DNA of 64,000 nt from Alphaproteobacteria bacterium (GCA_030426245.1 JAUHYZ010000004.1:1-64000); one strand, 5' to 3'. Positions 1-10,520 are shown, counted from the first letter of the stretch. Translations and numbers: made by a program. The notes: a model not told the origin generated them from the sequence alone.

Positions 1-1497
1 CGATTTCACGATCAGCCCGGCGCATTGCAGCAGGTTCCTGAGCTCGATCAGGTCGGTCGTGACGCGGAAATGGCCGTAATAGTCCTCCACCTCGTCGGTC
101 AGCAGCTTGATGCGGTGCTGCGCACGTTCCAGCCGCTTGGTGGTGCGCACGATCCCGACATAGTTCCACATGAAGCGGCGGATCTCCGTCCAGTTCTGCT
201 TGATGATCACCTCTTCGTCGGAATCGGTCACCCGGCTTTCGTCCCACGGGCGGATCGCCGGCGGCGCGTCGAACTGGTCCCAATTGGCGAGAATGTCTTC
301 GGCGGCCGCCGCGCCGAACACGAAACATTCCAGCAGCGAGTTGGATGCCAGGCGGTTGGCGCCGTGCAGGCCGCTTTCGCTGCATTCGCCCGCCGCATAG
401 AGGCCCGGCAGGTCGGTCCGCCCCGCCAGATCGATCAGGATCCCCCCGCATGTGTAATGCTGCGCGGGCACCACCGGGATCGGTTCGCGCGTCATGTCGA
501 TGCCCAGCGTCAGCAGCTTTTCATGGATCGTCGGGAAATGCTCCCGCACGAAATCCGGCGGCTTGTGACTAATGTCGAGATGCACGAAATCGAGCCCGAG
601 GCGCTTGATTTCAGCGTCGATCGCACGGGCGACGACATCGCGCGGGGCCAGCTCCATCCGCTTGGCATCGTAATATTCCATGAAGCGCGCGCCAGTGCGC
701 GGATTGATCAGGCGGCCGCCTTCACCGCGCACCGCCTCCGTGATCAGGAAGTTCTTGACCTCCAGATTGTAAAGGCAGGTCGGGTGGAACTGCATCATCT
801 CCATGTTGGAGACCCGCGCCCCGGCGCGCCAGGCCATGGCGATCCCGTCCCCCGTGGCGCCGCGCGGCGCGGTGGAGAACTGATAGACGCGCCCCGCCCC
901 GCCCGATGCCATGATCGTCGCCCGGGCCAGATGCGCCTCTACCCGGCCGGTTTCTTCATTGAGCGCATAGGCGCCCCACACCCTTCCCGAACCCGAATAG
1001 CGCTGTTCATGCTTGCCGGTGATCAGATCGATGCAGCTGCGGTTGGGCAGCAAGGTGATATTGGGGTGTTCCTCCGCGGCCTTGAGCAGCGCGGTCTGCA
1101 CCGCCCAGCCGGTAGCGTCGGCAACATGGACGATGCGGCGGTGCGAATGCCCGCCTTCGCGCGTCAGATGCAGGTCCGGCCCTTCGGTATTGAAGGGCAC
1201 GCCCAGTTCGACCAGCCGGGCGATCGCCTGCGGTGCGCGTTCGATCACGAATTCGACCGTTTCCAGCCGGTTGAGCCCGGCGCCCGCCACCATCGTGTCG
1301 CGAATATGCTCCTCGAACGTGTCGCCTGCATCGAGCACGGCGGCGATCCCGCCTTGCGCCCAGGCGGTGGAGCCCGAAGTAAGCTTGCCCTTCGCGAGCA
1401 CGATCACCTTGCATTCTTCGGCCAGCGTCAATGCCGCCGTCAGCCCCGCGGCGCCGGACCCGATGACGAGGACATCGTGGTCCGCCCTTATGTTCAC
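1..1497 (-). CDS. nadB: L-aspartate oxidase (3' end truncated by window start)
   Basis: Minus-strand translation from GTG at 1497: VNIRADHDVLVIGSGAAGLTAALTLAEE...SGSTAWAQGGIAAVLDAGDTFEEHIRDTM; FAD-binding GxGxxG and STAWAQGGIAA motifs typical of NadB. The long + ORF 25..1794 is antisense to it. GTGA overlap with the upstream ABC gene. Confidence 0.88.
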   Translation of the reverse strand, partial: MNIRADHDVLVIGSGAAGLTAALTLAEECKVIVLAKGKLTSGSTAWAQGGIAAVLDAGDTFEEHIRDTMVAGAGLNRLETVEFVIERAPQAIARLVELGVPFNTEGPDLHLTREGGHSHRRIVHVADATGWAVQTALLKAAEEHPNITLLPNRSCIDLITGKHEQRYSGSGRVWGAYALNEETGRVEAHLARATIMASGGAGRVYQFSTAPRGATGDGIAMAWRAGARVSNMEMMQFHPTCLYNLEVKNFLITEAVRGEGGRLINPRTGARFMEYYDAKRMELAPRDVVARAIDAEIKRLGLDFVHLDISHKPPDFVREHFPTIHEKLLTLGIDMTREPIPVVPAQHYTCGGILIDLAGRTDLPGLYAAGECSESGLHGANRLASNSLLECFVFGAAAAEDILANWDQFDAPPAIRPWDESRVTDSDEEVIIKQNWTEIRRFMWNYVGIVRTTKRLERAQHRIKLLTDEVEDYYGHFRVTTDLIELRNLLQCAGLIVKS

Positions 1498-2447
1498 GCC
1501 GCCTCTTTCGCGCTGGTCAGATGGACGAACACATCTTCAAGATCGGCTTCCCGCGTCGTCACATCCTCGATCCCGAAGCCCTGCCCCTGCACCAGGGCCA
1601 GCACTTCGCCGGTATTCACCTTTTCGGTATCGAAAGTAATCTCGATCATGCGTTCGCCGGTCTTGGCCGTCCTGGTGAAGGCGGGATGCGTCGGCAAATG
1701 TTCGATATCGCGGTCGAGCGTGAAGGCGACGATCTTCTCGCTCATCATCGAAACCAGTTCGCGCGTGGGCTTGTTGGTGATCAGCCGGCCGTGATTGATG
1801 ATCGCGATCCGGTCACACAATTGCTCCGCCTCTTCGAGGTAATGCGTGGTCAGCACCACCGTCACCCCGCTATCGTTGAGCTCGCACACCAGTTCCCACA
1901 GCAGGCGGCGCAGTTCCACGTCGACGCCCGCAGTCGGCTCGTCCAGCACCAGGATCGGCGGCGAATGCACCATCGCCTTGGCCACCATCAGCCGCCGCTT
2001 CATGCCGCCAGACAATGTCCGCGCATAGGCGTTGCGCTTATCTTCCAGATGGACCGCCTTCAGCAGCTCTTCGGAACGCCGCATCGCCTTGGCGACGCCC
2101 CACATGCCCCCCTGGATCTCCAGCACCTCGAACGGCGTGAAAAACGGATCGAACACGATTTCCTGCGGCACGATGCCGATCGACGCCTTGGCGTTGCGCA
2201 TATCGGCATCGATATCGTGGCCCCACACGCTCACCTGGCCGGACGTCTTCACGACCATTCCGGCAATGATGTTGATCAGCGTGGACTTGCCCGCGCCATT
2301 GGGCCCCAGCAGGCCGAATATTCCGCCCTGGGGGACATCCAGGCTCACGCCGTCCAGCGCCAGCTTGCCGTCACCGTCTTCCGATCCGGTGGGGGCATAG
2401 CGCTTGACCACGTCCCGGATCGAGATTGCTGCATCACTCTCGCTCAT
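1494..2447 (-). CDS. ABC transporter ATP-binding protein (multidrug/daunorubicin type)
   Basis: Walker A GPNGAGKST, LSGGMKRR signature, Walker B ILVLDEPTAGVD; start taken at MSESDAA (ORF opens at 2471). Confidence 0.9.
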   Translation of the reverse strand: MSESDAAISIRDVVKRYAPTGSEDGDGKLALDGVSLDVPQGGIFGLLGPNGAGKSTLINIIAGMVVKTSGQVSVWGHDIDADMRNAKASIGIVPQEIVFDPFFTPFEVLEIQGGMWGVAKAMRRSEELLKAVHLEDKRNAYARTLSGGMKRRLMVAKAMVHSPPILVLDEPTAGVDVELRRLLWELVCELNDSGVTVVLTTHYLEEAEQLCDRIAIINHGRLITNKPTRELVSMMSEKIVAFTLDRDIEHLPTHPAFTRTAKTGERMIEITFDTEKVNTGEVLALVQGQGFGIEDVTTREADLEDVFVHLTSAKEAA

Positions 2448-2557
2448 AGCTGGCATCCATTGGGCCACCAATGGCGTGACGTAAAGAGGGCGATACGTTC
2501 AGCACTATAACGGCCAGGCATGCAATCCCGGTTGCAGAACCGCGTCTGTGGCGGTAG

Positions 2558-2824
2558 TTGCAGCGCAGCATGATTCCACCACCCGAAACCACTCTGGTCG
2601 AAACCACGCGCGTCAGCTGCGACGGTTCAGCGGGCATTCGCGGCGGCGCGGACTATCGCTCTTCCGCGCTGGGCCATCCGCGCGTCTATCTCGAGATCGA
2701 CGAGCATGGCTATGTCGATTGCGGCTATTGCGACCGGCGCTTCATCCTGAAGGGCGGCCCGGCGGACGGTGCGGACCAGTCCCAGTTGCCCGACATTTCC
2801 GAAGGCGCCAGCCCGGAAACCTGA
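2558..2824 (+). CDS. zinc-finger domain (NDUFS6/CHCC-like) protein
   Basis: 88 aa; ...HPRVYLEIDEHGYVDCGYCDRRFILKGG, typical CHCC zinc-finger protein of alphaproteobacteria. Start could be 2571. Confidence 0.75.
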   Translation: MQRSMIPPPETTLVETTRVSCDGSAGIRGGADYRSSALGHPRVYLEIDEHGYVDCGYCDRRFILKGGPADGADQSQLPDISEGASPET

Positions 2825-2834
2825 GCTTTGAGAC

Positions 2835-3296
2835 CTAGCCGAAGCGCGGTACGTCCGGATTGGCAAGGTCCAGAACATGCGAGACGTTCTTGCCCTCTAC
2901 CGCGTGGAAGCCCAGCCTTTCGTAAAACATGGCCCCAGCAGGTGTCGTTGTCCTGAGGCGCAACAGCACAAAGCATTCCCTGGCTCGCGCGACAATCCGA
3001 TCCACCAGCGCGCGGCCAATGCCCGCCCTGCGAAAGTCGGCAAGAACATAAAGATGCCGCACACGCCCGATTGCGGGATCACCGAGATATGGATCCTGGT
3101 TGAGCCCGCCGATCCCGACCAACCTGCCATCCAGCAATGCCGTGTAGTATGCTTCGCCTTCCCTATCGAAGCGGTTCGCCCCGGCGGCCCAATCCCGCTG
3201 CAACCGCTCCATAAAGGCAAAGCCCTGGCTGCCTGCTTCGGCCGCCAATGGGCCGATCTCCGGGCCAAGCGTGCCGGTTTCCTCGATCCTCACCAT
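2835..3296 (-). CDS. GNAT family N-acetyltransferase
   Basis: RHLYVLADFRRAGIGRALVDRIVARAR acetyl-CoA binding motif; start taken at MVRIEETG. Confidence 0.8.
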   Translation of the reverse strand: MVRIEETGTLGPEIGPLAAEAGSQGFAFMERLQRDWAAGANRFDREGEAYYTALLDGRLVGIGGLNQDPYLGDPAIGRVRHLYVLADFRRAGIGRALVDRIVARARECFVLLRLRTTTPAGAMFYERLGFHAVEGKNVSHVLDLANPDVPRFG

Positions 3297-3339
3297 CCCG
3301 CATCCCCTCGATCCGGTGCCGACACGCGAATGAAGGCGT

Positions 3340-5187
3340 CTAGTTGATCTGGCTCCCTCCGAAGTCTGCGATGCCAATGTCGTTAGGCGTGACCTTCAGA
3401 TAGCCCTCATCCTCGTCATACTCTACCTTGTCGACATATCCGCTATTGTCCCGGAACCATTCCGCCAGCTCGCCCATTTGCGCCGATCCCAGCAGCGCAT
3501 CGGCGCTCGCCTCAGTGGCATTTCCGTTACCAATTCGGCGCATCAGGTCTTGTAGGTTGCTCGGGCCGAAACGTTCGACAAGTGCCGGATCATCTTCCGG
3601 CCCTGGCGTTACCGTGTCGAAGACGTTGAAGCCGCCAAAGCTCGCGCGCGGCGGGGAAGCAGGTTCTGGCAGAGCCTCCAGCGCACGGCCAATATCGCGC
3701 GCTTGTTGCGCATAGCGATCCCGATCAGCGCTAGTCGCGGTTTGATCGAGCGCGAGATGAGCGAAGCCGACCTGCTGGATGCGAAGTTTGCGATGGTAAT
3801 GCGAATAGAGCCGCTCCAGCGCCGGGCGGATCGGATCTTCCGGCGCCATTTCGCGGACCGCATTTGCCGCTCCCCTCGCCTCCTCCGTCAGGGTATCGAC
3901 ATCCTGCCGCTGCGGATACAGGCCCGGCGGCTGTTCGTTGCGTACGCTATGCACGTCAAGCTCACCTCCCGATGGCACCAACGGATCAGCGACCACAAGC
4001 GGCGGGATCATGCATTGGTAGTGCTGGTCGATTTCCTCCTGCGTGAGAGGTTGCATCTGATCTTCGGGCAAGCTGCTGTCGCTTGCCGGATTGAGGACGA
4101 CTCCCCCGATCTGTTCGAACACATCATCGGGCAAGGGCTTGCCTGCGACCCACCCTTGCAAGAAACGACGCGTTTCATCGCTGATCTGCACCTGTTCCTC
4201 GATCGCCCCGATCTTGTCGGAATACATCTGGCGACGTCCGGCATCCTGCTCGACCAACCGCGCGGCATGCAGGGAGTGATAATCGTCCAGCACGTCCTTC
4301 AGTACGCGCAGATAGCTGCGCGCATGCGACGCCCTAGACGCTGGGTCGAGATCAGGCTGGCTCAGCAGCTCGCCATATCCGCTCAACTGGGTCAATTGGT
4401 CTTGTGTCGTGCGATGCCGCGTCAGCCAGTTGGATGGCCTCTCCTCACGCCCATCGACGATTTGCAGGCATTCGTCTGTTGGAGGTGCCAGCGGGCTGAA
4501 CAGCGCGGGCGGATCAACCTTCGTGCGTTCCAGCAGCGTGCGCCAGTCCGGATATTCGATACCATTCTGAAGGGGCTGGGCGTCCTCCTGATCTTGCTGT
4601 TGCTCCTGGCTACTTACCTGCTGTTGAACCTGCGGTGGCGCACAAGGATCCGGTGCGTTTGACTGTGTCTGCCCAGATTTCTTGCGCCATTCGCCATGCC
4701 CGCTCAGGTGCGATTTTCCGGTCGGGTTGAGATACAGAAAGCCCGACTCCGGTCGAATGCCAATTACGCTGGGATCCCAATATCCTCGCTGCTGTTCGGG
4801 GTCGTAGGTGGCTGTAACGTCAATGACAAACATTTCGCCATCGCGCGATTCATGCTGCGTGGTGCCGTCCGGGCCATAGTGGAATACCTCGCGAAAGCCG
4901 CGAAAAACGATCATGCCTGGCTGGTAGCCATACTCTTCGGTATATTGGTTGAGGCTGGTCAGCCGCCCTTCCACGCCGCCATCAGCGGACAATGTAAATA
5001 CCAATGTTCCGCCAGTGGGGTCAGTGTGATCGCCCCACGGGCTGTAGGAAGTCCAGGTGCCCAGCAGCCAGCCGAAATCATCGCATCTACGCTCAAGCTG
5101 GGTCCCAGATGACTGGGCGAAAGCAGGAGCGGAAAAGGTAACCGCCACCGCCACGCCTATTGCAGAACATAGTGCACGAACATCCAT
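3340..5187 (-). CDS. secreted hypothetical protein with N-terminal beta-barrel-like domain
   Basis: 615 aa ORF with clear signal peptide (MDVRALCSAIGVAVAVTFSAPAFAQ); no family recognised. Confidence 0.7.
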   Translation of the reverse strand: MDVRALCSAIGVAVAVTFSAPAFAQSSGTQLERRCDDFGWLLGTWTSYSPWGDHTDPTGGTLVFTLSADGGVEGRLTSLNQYTEEYGYQPGMIVFRGFREVFHYGPDGTTQHESRDGEMFVIDVTATYDPEQQRGYWDPSVIGIRPESGFLYLNPTGKSHLSGHGEWRKKSGQTQSNAPDPCAPPQVQQQVSSQEQQQDQEDAQPLQNGIEYPDWRTLLERTKVDPPALFSPLAPPTDECLQIVDGREERPSNWLTRHRTTQDQLTQLSGYGELLSQPDLDPASRASHARSYLRVLKDVLDDYHSLHAARLVEQDAGRRQMYSDKIGAIEEQVQISDETRRFLQGWVAGKPLPDDVFEQIGGVVLNPASDSSLPEDQMQPLTQEEIDQHYQCMIPPLVVADPLVPSGGELDVHSVRNEQPPGLYPQRQDVDTLTEEARGAANAVREMAPEDPIRPALERLYSHYHRKLRIQQVGFAHLALDQTATSADRDRYAQQARDIGRALEALPEPASPPRASFGGFNVFDTVTPGPEDDPALVERFGPSNLQDLMRRIGNGNATEASADALLGSAQMGELAEWFRDNSGYVDKVEYDEDEGYLKVTPNDIGIADFGGSQIN

Positions 5188-5383
5188 TCAAGCCTCCTTT
5201 CTCGAGTACTAGCACTCGGAAGGTCAGCTTCCCACCCAGTTTCAGACATTGAGCCATTCTAACGTGCATGTCCGCAACGGGTCGTTGGCAGACGGTCCGG
5301 TTCTGCAACCACGCAGCCCCACCGATTGCTCGCTTCGGCAATGCGTTCTGGCGTGATGCGACACAGGCCCTATATTGGCCTGC

Positions 5384-6808
5384 ATGACACTGACAGATCC
5401 GCGCGCCCTGCTTTATGGCGAGGGCAAGCTCTCGCCCGAAGAAGCCCAGGCCCTTGCCGCAGAGACGCTGAAGAGCTGCGACGATGGCGAACTCTATCTG
5501 CAATTCAGCGCCACGGAGAGCTTCGCCTTCGATGACGGACGGCTGAAAACGGCCGACTATTCGCGCGATTCGGGCTTCGGCCTGCGCGGCGTTTCCGGCG
5601 AGATGACCGGCTTTGCCCATGCCAACGAGATCAGCGCGGCCGCCATTGCCCGTGCGGGCGAAACGCTGCAGCTGCTCGATCCGGCAAAGGGGCCGCATTC
5701 CGCGCCGCCGCGCAAGAGCAACCGCCACCTTTACACCGATGCCAGCCCGCTCGACCTGGTGCCGTTTTCGCGCAAGGTCGAACTGCTCGAGGCGATCGAT
5801 GCCGCGGCGCGTGCCCGCGATCCGCGCGTTGCGCAGGTCACGGCGAGCCTGGCGGGCAGCTGGTCCGTAGTCGATATCGTGCGCGCGGACGGCTTCATGG
5901 CAACCGATATCCGCCCGCTGGTGCGGCTCAATGTCCAGATCACGGCGGAGGAAGGCGATAGGCGGGAAACCGGCGTTTACGGCATGGGCGGGCGCTATCT
6001 CTACGATCAGCTGCTGCAGCAGGAAACCTGGGACGGCGTGATCGACCAGGCACTGGCGCAGGCGCTGACCAATCTGGAAAGCGTGGCCGCGCCTGCAGGC
6101 GAGATGACCGTGCTGCTGGGCCCCGGCTGGCCGGGCGTGCTGCTGCATGAGGCCGTGGGGCACGGGCTGGAAGGCGATTTCAACCGCAAGGGGACCAGCG
6201 CCTTTTCCGGCCGCATCGGCGAACGCGTGGCCGCCCCCGGCGTTACCGTGGTGGATGACGGTTCGATCAACGACCGGCGCGGTTCGCTGTCGATCGACGA
6301 CGAAGGTACGCCCACCGGCGAGACCGTGCTGATCGAGGACGGGATCCTCAAGACCTATATGCAGGACCGGCTGAATGCCCGCCTGATGGGGATGGAGCCG
6401 ACCGGCAATGGCCGCCGCGAAAGCTACGCCCATCCCCCCATGCCGCGCATGACCAACACGTTCATGCGCGCGGGCGAAGACGATCCGGAAGCATTGCTGG
6501 GCCAGGTGAAGAACGGCATCTTCGCCAAGAGCTTCGGCGGCGGGCAGGTCGACATCGTGTCGGGCAAGTTCGTTTTCTCCTGCACCGAAGCCTACAAGGT
6601 GGAGAACGGCAAGCTCGGGCCGCCGATCAAGGGCGCCACGCTGATCGGCGACGGGCCCAGCGTGCTGACCCGGGTGAAGGGCATCGGCAACGATCTGGAA
6701 CTCGATCCCGGCATCGGCATGTGCGGCAAGGCGGGGCAGGGCGTGCCGGCTGGAGTTGGCCAGCCGACCTTGCTGATCGACGGAATTACTGTTGGCGGCA
6801 CGGGCTAG
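5384..6808 (+). CDS. tldD: metalloprotease TldD
   Basis: LLHEAVGHGLEGDFNRKGTSAFSGRIGERVA (HExxxH) and C-terminal GMCGKAGQGVPAGVGQPTLLIDGITVGGTG. Confidence 0.93.
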   Translation: MTLTDPRALLYGEGKLSPEEAQALAAETLKSCDDGELYLQFSATESFAFDDGRLKTADYSRDSGFGLRGVSGEMTGFAHANEISAAAIARAGETLQLLDPAKGPHSAPPRKSNRHLYTDASPLDLVPFSRKVELLEAIDAAARARDPRVAQVTASLAGSWSVVDIVRADGFMATDIRPLVRLNVQITAEEGDRRETGVYGMGGRYLYDQLLQQETWDGVIDQALAQALTNLESVAAPAGEMTVLLGPGWPGVLLHEAVGHGLEGDFNRKGTSAFSGRIGERVAAPGVTVVDDGSINDRRGSLSIDDEGTPTGETVLIEDGILKTYMQDRLNARLMGMEPTGNGRRESYAHPPMPRMTNTFMRAGEDDPEALLGQVKNGIFAKSFGGGQVDIVSGKFVFSCTEAYKVENGKLGPPIKGATLIGDGPSVLTRVKGIGNDLELDPGIGMCGKAGQGVPAGVGQPTLLIDGITVGGTG

Positions 6809-6898
6809 GATTAGACTGTCCGATGCAATACTTTCTCCGTCAGCATGCGTTCAGGATAAACAGCGTAATAAGCTTCCCATTCAAATGGGAGAAACCCT

Positions 6899-7300
6899 AT
6901 GCGTAAGATAATCGCTGCAATTACACTATCCGCCCTTGCTGCCACCGGCACCGTCGCCAGCGCGGAAACCCGCGCGGAAAAAGGTGAAGCCAGGCTGGCG
7001 AAAATGCTCGAAGGCCGCACCGCTGGTGAGCCTGTGAAATGCATTAACACCATGGGCCGTGACGATCTGGAAGTGATCGACCATACCGCCGTCGTCTATG
7101 ATCGCGGCAATACGATCTATGTCGCCAGGCCATCCAACCCGCGCGATCTCAGCCCGTGGGACGTGCTGGTGATCAAGCGGACAATGGGTAGCCAGCTGTG
7201 CACGAATGACATCATGTACACGATCGACCAGAGCACCGGTTTCAGGACCGGCGTGGTGTTCCTTGACGATTTCGTGCCCTATACCAAAAACGAAGGCTAA
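6899..7300 (+). CDS. secreted hypothetical protein
   Basis: 133 aa with signal peptide MRKIIAAITLSALAATGTVASAE; SD GGGAGA upstream. Confidence 0.65.
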   Translation: MRKIIAAITLSALAATGTVASAETRAEKGEARLAKMLEGRTAGEPVKCINTMGRDDLEVIDHTAVVYDRGNTIYVARPSNPRDLSPWDVLVIKRTMGSQLCTNDIMYTIDQSTGFRTGVVFLDDFVPYTKNEG

Positions 7301-7308
7301 ATCTGCAT

Positions 7309-7863
7309 ATGGCCGCCCCAACGCGCCGCTGGGCGGCCGAATTGCTCCACTTCTGGTTCCACAAGCTTTCGCAGAATGACTGGTTTCGAGGCGGGCCGCA
7401 TGTCGATGCGGCGCTCAAGGCCCGCTTCGAACCGGATCTGCTGTGCCTGTGGCCGCGTCCGGCCGACGACTTTCTGAAAGACCCGCTGACCGCGCGCGCG
7501 GCCGTGTTGTTGTTCGACCAGGTGCCGCGCAATCTCTATCGCGGCACCCCGCGCGCATTCGCATTCGATCCCTTGGCGCGGACGATCTGCCGCGAATTCC
7601 TGGCGCGCGGATGGGACAGCGGGCTTGCGCGGGCAGAAAAACAGTTTCTGGCCATGCCGCTGATGCATAGCGAGCATAAGGCCGACCAGATCCATTCCCT
7701 GGCCTATTTTACCGCGCTGGGCGACAGCTTCACGCGCCGCTTTGCCGCCGCGCATCATGACATGGTCGCGCGATTCGGGCGGTTCCCCCACCGCAACGAC
7801 GCCTTGGGCCGCAAGAGCTCGCCTGCGGAAGTCAGGGCGATAGAGGCAGGGAACGCCTGGTAA
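7309..7863 (+). CDS. DUF924 family protein
   Basis: ELLHFWFHKLSQNDWFRGG...VLLFDQVPRNLYRGTPRAFAFDPLA motif typical of DUF924. Confidence 0.85.
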   Translation: MAAPTRRWAAELLHFWFHKLSQNDWFRGGPHVDAALKARFEPDLLCLWPRPADDFLKDPLTARAAVLLFDQVPRNLYRGTPRAFAFDPLARTICREFLARGWDSGLARAEKQFLAMPLMHSEHKADQIHSLAYFTALGDSFTRRFAAAHHDMVARFGRFPHRNDALGRKSSPAEVRAIEAGNAW

Positions 7864-7901
7864 GGCGGATAAGACGGGCTGCGGCGCCGGCTTGGGCCGA
7901 T

Positions 7902-8609
7902 CTAGTCCATCACGTGGCGGAAATTCGCAATCTCGGCATCCAGCCGGGCGTAGTCGATTTGCTCGTGCGGCGGCACGATGAACAGGCATTGCCTGCCGCA
8001 GACGTCTTCGCGCGGCACGAATTCCTCGACCACGTGATAATAGAGGCGGTTCACGTAGTCGTCGAAAATGATCTTCGTCCCGGGATCGGCATTTTTCAGC
8101 GCCGTGAGGAACGAGCAGACGCGAAACCGCCCGTCTACCAGGACGGTATCGGGCTTGACGTCCTGTTCCCACAGCCAGTCCGTATAATGCGCGAAATTGT
8201 CGCGCCGGGCATAGCTGACCGGGCGGCCCCATTCGCCGAGTTCGCCCAGATCGACATGATGGATCTCCAATTTGCGGGCTTCGTCCTCGGCTATGCCGCC
8301 TTTGACGGAATCGATCCATTCGCGGGAAGCATCGACAGCGAAGACGGAGGCGTCTGTATTGGCCAGAACCCATTCGGTGGATGCACCGCAGCCATATTCA
8401 CCGTAAATCTTCGTATCGCCGAGAACAGATTTGTAGAGCGAATAGTCGCCCTTGAACAAGTTCGACGACGGATTGTGCATCATCGAATAGATTTTGCTGC
8501 CGCCACGCCACATTATTGGCGGAGTAATCAATTTCGCTGTTTTTTCGATCATACGTCCAAATCGACGACTAGACATTGTAAAAGCCCAGTTGCGCCCGCC
8601 CTCCGGCAT
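7902..8609 (-). CDS. SAM-dependent methyltransferase-like protein
   Basis: YGEYGCGASTEWVLANTDASVFAVDASREW...VLVDGRFRVCSFLTAL...IIFDDYVNR; Rossmann MTase-like motifs. Start may be at MSSRRF (8576). Confidence 0.6.
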   Translation of the reverse strand: MPEGGRNWAFTMSSRRFGRMIEKTAKLITPPIMWRGGSKIYSMMHNPSSNLFKGDYSLYKSVLGDTKIYGEYGCGASTEWVLANTDASVFAVDASREWIDSVKGGIAEDEARKLEIHHVDLGELGEWGRPVSYARRDNFAHYTDWLWEQDVKPDTVLVDGRFRVCSFLTALKNADPGTKIIFDDYVNRLYYHVVEEFVPREDVCGRQCLFIVPPHEQIDYARLDAEIANFRHVMD

Positions 8610-8676
8610 TATTGCGACCGCTTTTTTGCATAGTTTTTCGGCGACCTCTCACAACTGTTATTCGACGAGCGGAGCA

Positions 8677-8695
8677 GTAATTCCATATGAATTAC
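8677..8695. promoter_or_regulatory. perfect 7-bp inverted repeat GTAATTC-CATAT-GAATTAC
   Basis: Read directly; in the gap upstream of the minus-strand methyltransferase-like gene. Confidence 0.4.
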
Positions 8696-8828
8696 AATAG
8701 CCTGCGTCATAATAGGACACTGGCCTACACCCATCGGCAGCAATGCTACAGAAAATTGACCCGCCGGCGAGTCAAAGGTGCAGGAGCGATTCCCGCATGT
8801 GGCGGGTGTGGTATGGCAACCTAAACTG

Positions 8829-10403
8829 TCATTCCCACTCGATGGTTCCCGGCGGTTTCGACGTGTAATCGTAAACCACGCGGTTGATCCCCTGCACTTC
8901 ATTGATGATGCGGGTGGCTGTGGCCGAAAGGAACGCCGCATCGAAGGGATAGATGTCCGCCGTCATGCCGTCCGTGCTGGTCACGGCGCGCAGGCCGCAA
9001 ACGGAATCGTATGTGCGTGAATCGCCCATCACGCCCACTGTGCGCACCGGCAACAAAACGGCAAAAGCCTGCCAGATCGCATCATAGAGCCCGGCCTTGC
9101 GGATCTCGTCCAAATAGATCGCATCGGCCTTGCGCAGGATATCGCAGCGCTCCTTGGTCACTTCGCCAGGAATGCGGATGGCAAGGCCCGGCCCTGGGAA
9201 GGGATGGCGGCCGACGAAGATTTCCGGCAGGCCGAGCTCCCGCCCCAGTTCGCGCACTTCGTCCTTGAACAATTCGCGCAGCGGCTCGACCAGCGCCATA
9301 TTCATCCGCTCGGGCAGGCCGCCGACATTGTGGTGGCTCTTGATCGTCACCGAAGGCCCGCCGGTGAAGGAAACGCTTTCGATCACGTCGGGATAGAGCG
9401 TGCCCTGGGCCAGAAAATCCGCCCCGCCGATCTTGTAGGCTTCCGCCTCGAACAGGTCGATGAACGCACCGCCGATGAATTTGCGCTTCTTTTCCGGATC
9501 GGTGACGCCTGCCAGCCCTTCCAGAAACATGTCTTCCGCGTCCACATGGACCAGCGGAATATTGTAGTGGTCGCGGAACAGCGAGACGACCTGCTCCGCT
9601 TCGTTCAGCCGCATCAGCCCGTGATCGACGAAGACGCAGGTCAGCTGCTCCCCGATCGCTTCATGGATCAGCACGGCTGCCACGGCGGAATCGACGCCGC
9701 CCGACAGGCCGCAGATCACCTTGCCATCGCCCACTTGATTGCGGATTTCGCCGATCTTGGTCTTGCGGAATTCAGCCATCGTCCAATCGCCCGCAAGCCC
9801 GCAGACATGGCGCACGAAATTGGCGATCAGCTTGGCGCCATCGGGCGTGTGCACCACTTCGGGGTGGAACTGCGTGCCGTAGAACTTGCGCTCCTCGTCG
9901 GCGATCACCGCGAAGGGTGCGCCGTCGGAAACCGCGACGATTTCAAAGCCGGGGGCGAACCGCGTGACCTTGTCGCCATGGCTCATCCACACCTGATGGC
10001 GCTCGCCGACCTTCCACAAGCCGTCGAACAAGACGCAATCCTTGGTCACCGTGAGGAAGGCGCGGCCGAACTCGCCGCCATCGCCCATCTCGTGCCCCGG
10101 GCGCACTTCGCCGCCGAGCTGGTGGCTCATCACCTGCTGGCCGTAACAGATGCCCAGGATCGGGATTCCGGCCTCGAACAGCATTTGCGGTGCGCGCGGG
10201 GACCCTTCCTCGGGCACGCCGGCCGGGGAGCCGGACAGGATGATGCCCCTGGGCTTCAGCCGGTGAAACGCCTCTTCGGCCATGCTGAAAGGCGCGATCT
10301 CGGAATAGACCCCGGCTTCGCGCACGCGGCGTGCAATCAGCTGGGTAACCTGGCTGCCGAAATCGACGATGAGGATGGAATCGGGAAGGTGCGCTGCGTC
10401 CAT
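8829..10403 (-). CDS. guaA: GMP synthase (glutamine-hydrolysing)
   Basis: [37 protein letters not shown]-terminal [13 protein letters not shown]. Confidence 0.97.
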   Translation of the reverse strand: MDAAHLPDSILIVDFGSQVTQLIARRVREAGVYSEIAPFSMAEEAFHRLKPRGIILSGSPAGVPEEGSPRAPQMLFEAGIPILGICYGQQVMSHQLGGEVRPGHEMGDGGEFGRAFLTVTKDCVLFDGLWKVGERHQVWMSHGDKVTRFAPGFEIVAVSDGAPFAVIADEERKFYGTQFHPEVVHTPDGAKLIANFVRHVCGLAGDWTMAEFRKTKIGEIRNQVGDGKVICGLSGGVDSAVAAVLIHEAIGEQLTCVFVDHGLMRLNEAEQVVSLFRDHYNIPLVHVDAEDMFLEGLAGVTDPEKKRKFIGGAFIDLFEAEAYKIGGADFLAQGTLYPDVIESVSFTGGPSVTIKSHHNVGGLPERMNMALVEPLRELFKDEVRELGRELGLPEIFVGRHPFPGPGLAIRIPGEVTKERCDILRKADAIYLDEIRKAGLYDAIWQAFAVLLPVRTVGVMGDSRTYDSVCGLRAVTSTDGMTADIYPFDAAFLSATATRIINEVQGINRVVYDYTSKPPGTIEWE

Positions 10404-10451
10404 GGGGCTGCGTTAGGCGCGCTTTGCATCGCCTGTCCAGATAGCGCCCAT

Positions 10452-10476
10452 GGAACGGTGCAGATCGCCTGGCGTT
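10452..10476 (+). promoter_or_regulatory. putative EcfG (general stress sigma) promoter GGAAC-N16-CGTT
   Basis: GGAAC at 10452-10456, 16-nt spacer, CGTT at 10473-10476; upstream of small ORF 10622-10705. Confidence 0.5.
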
Positions 10477-10520
10477 ACCAACAATCGACTTGGTTGCAAA
10501 ATACGCAACACCGGTCAAAT

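Noticed and set aside
5195-5225. CIRCE-like inverted repeat (CTCGAGTACTAGCACTCGG)
   Set aside because: Half-sites are short and in the wrong order/spacing for CIRCE (TTAGCACTC-N9-GAGTGCTAA); upstream gene is not a chaperone.
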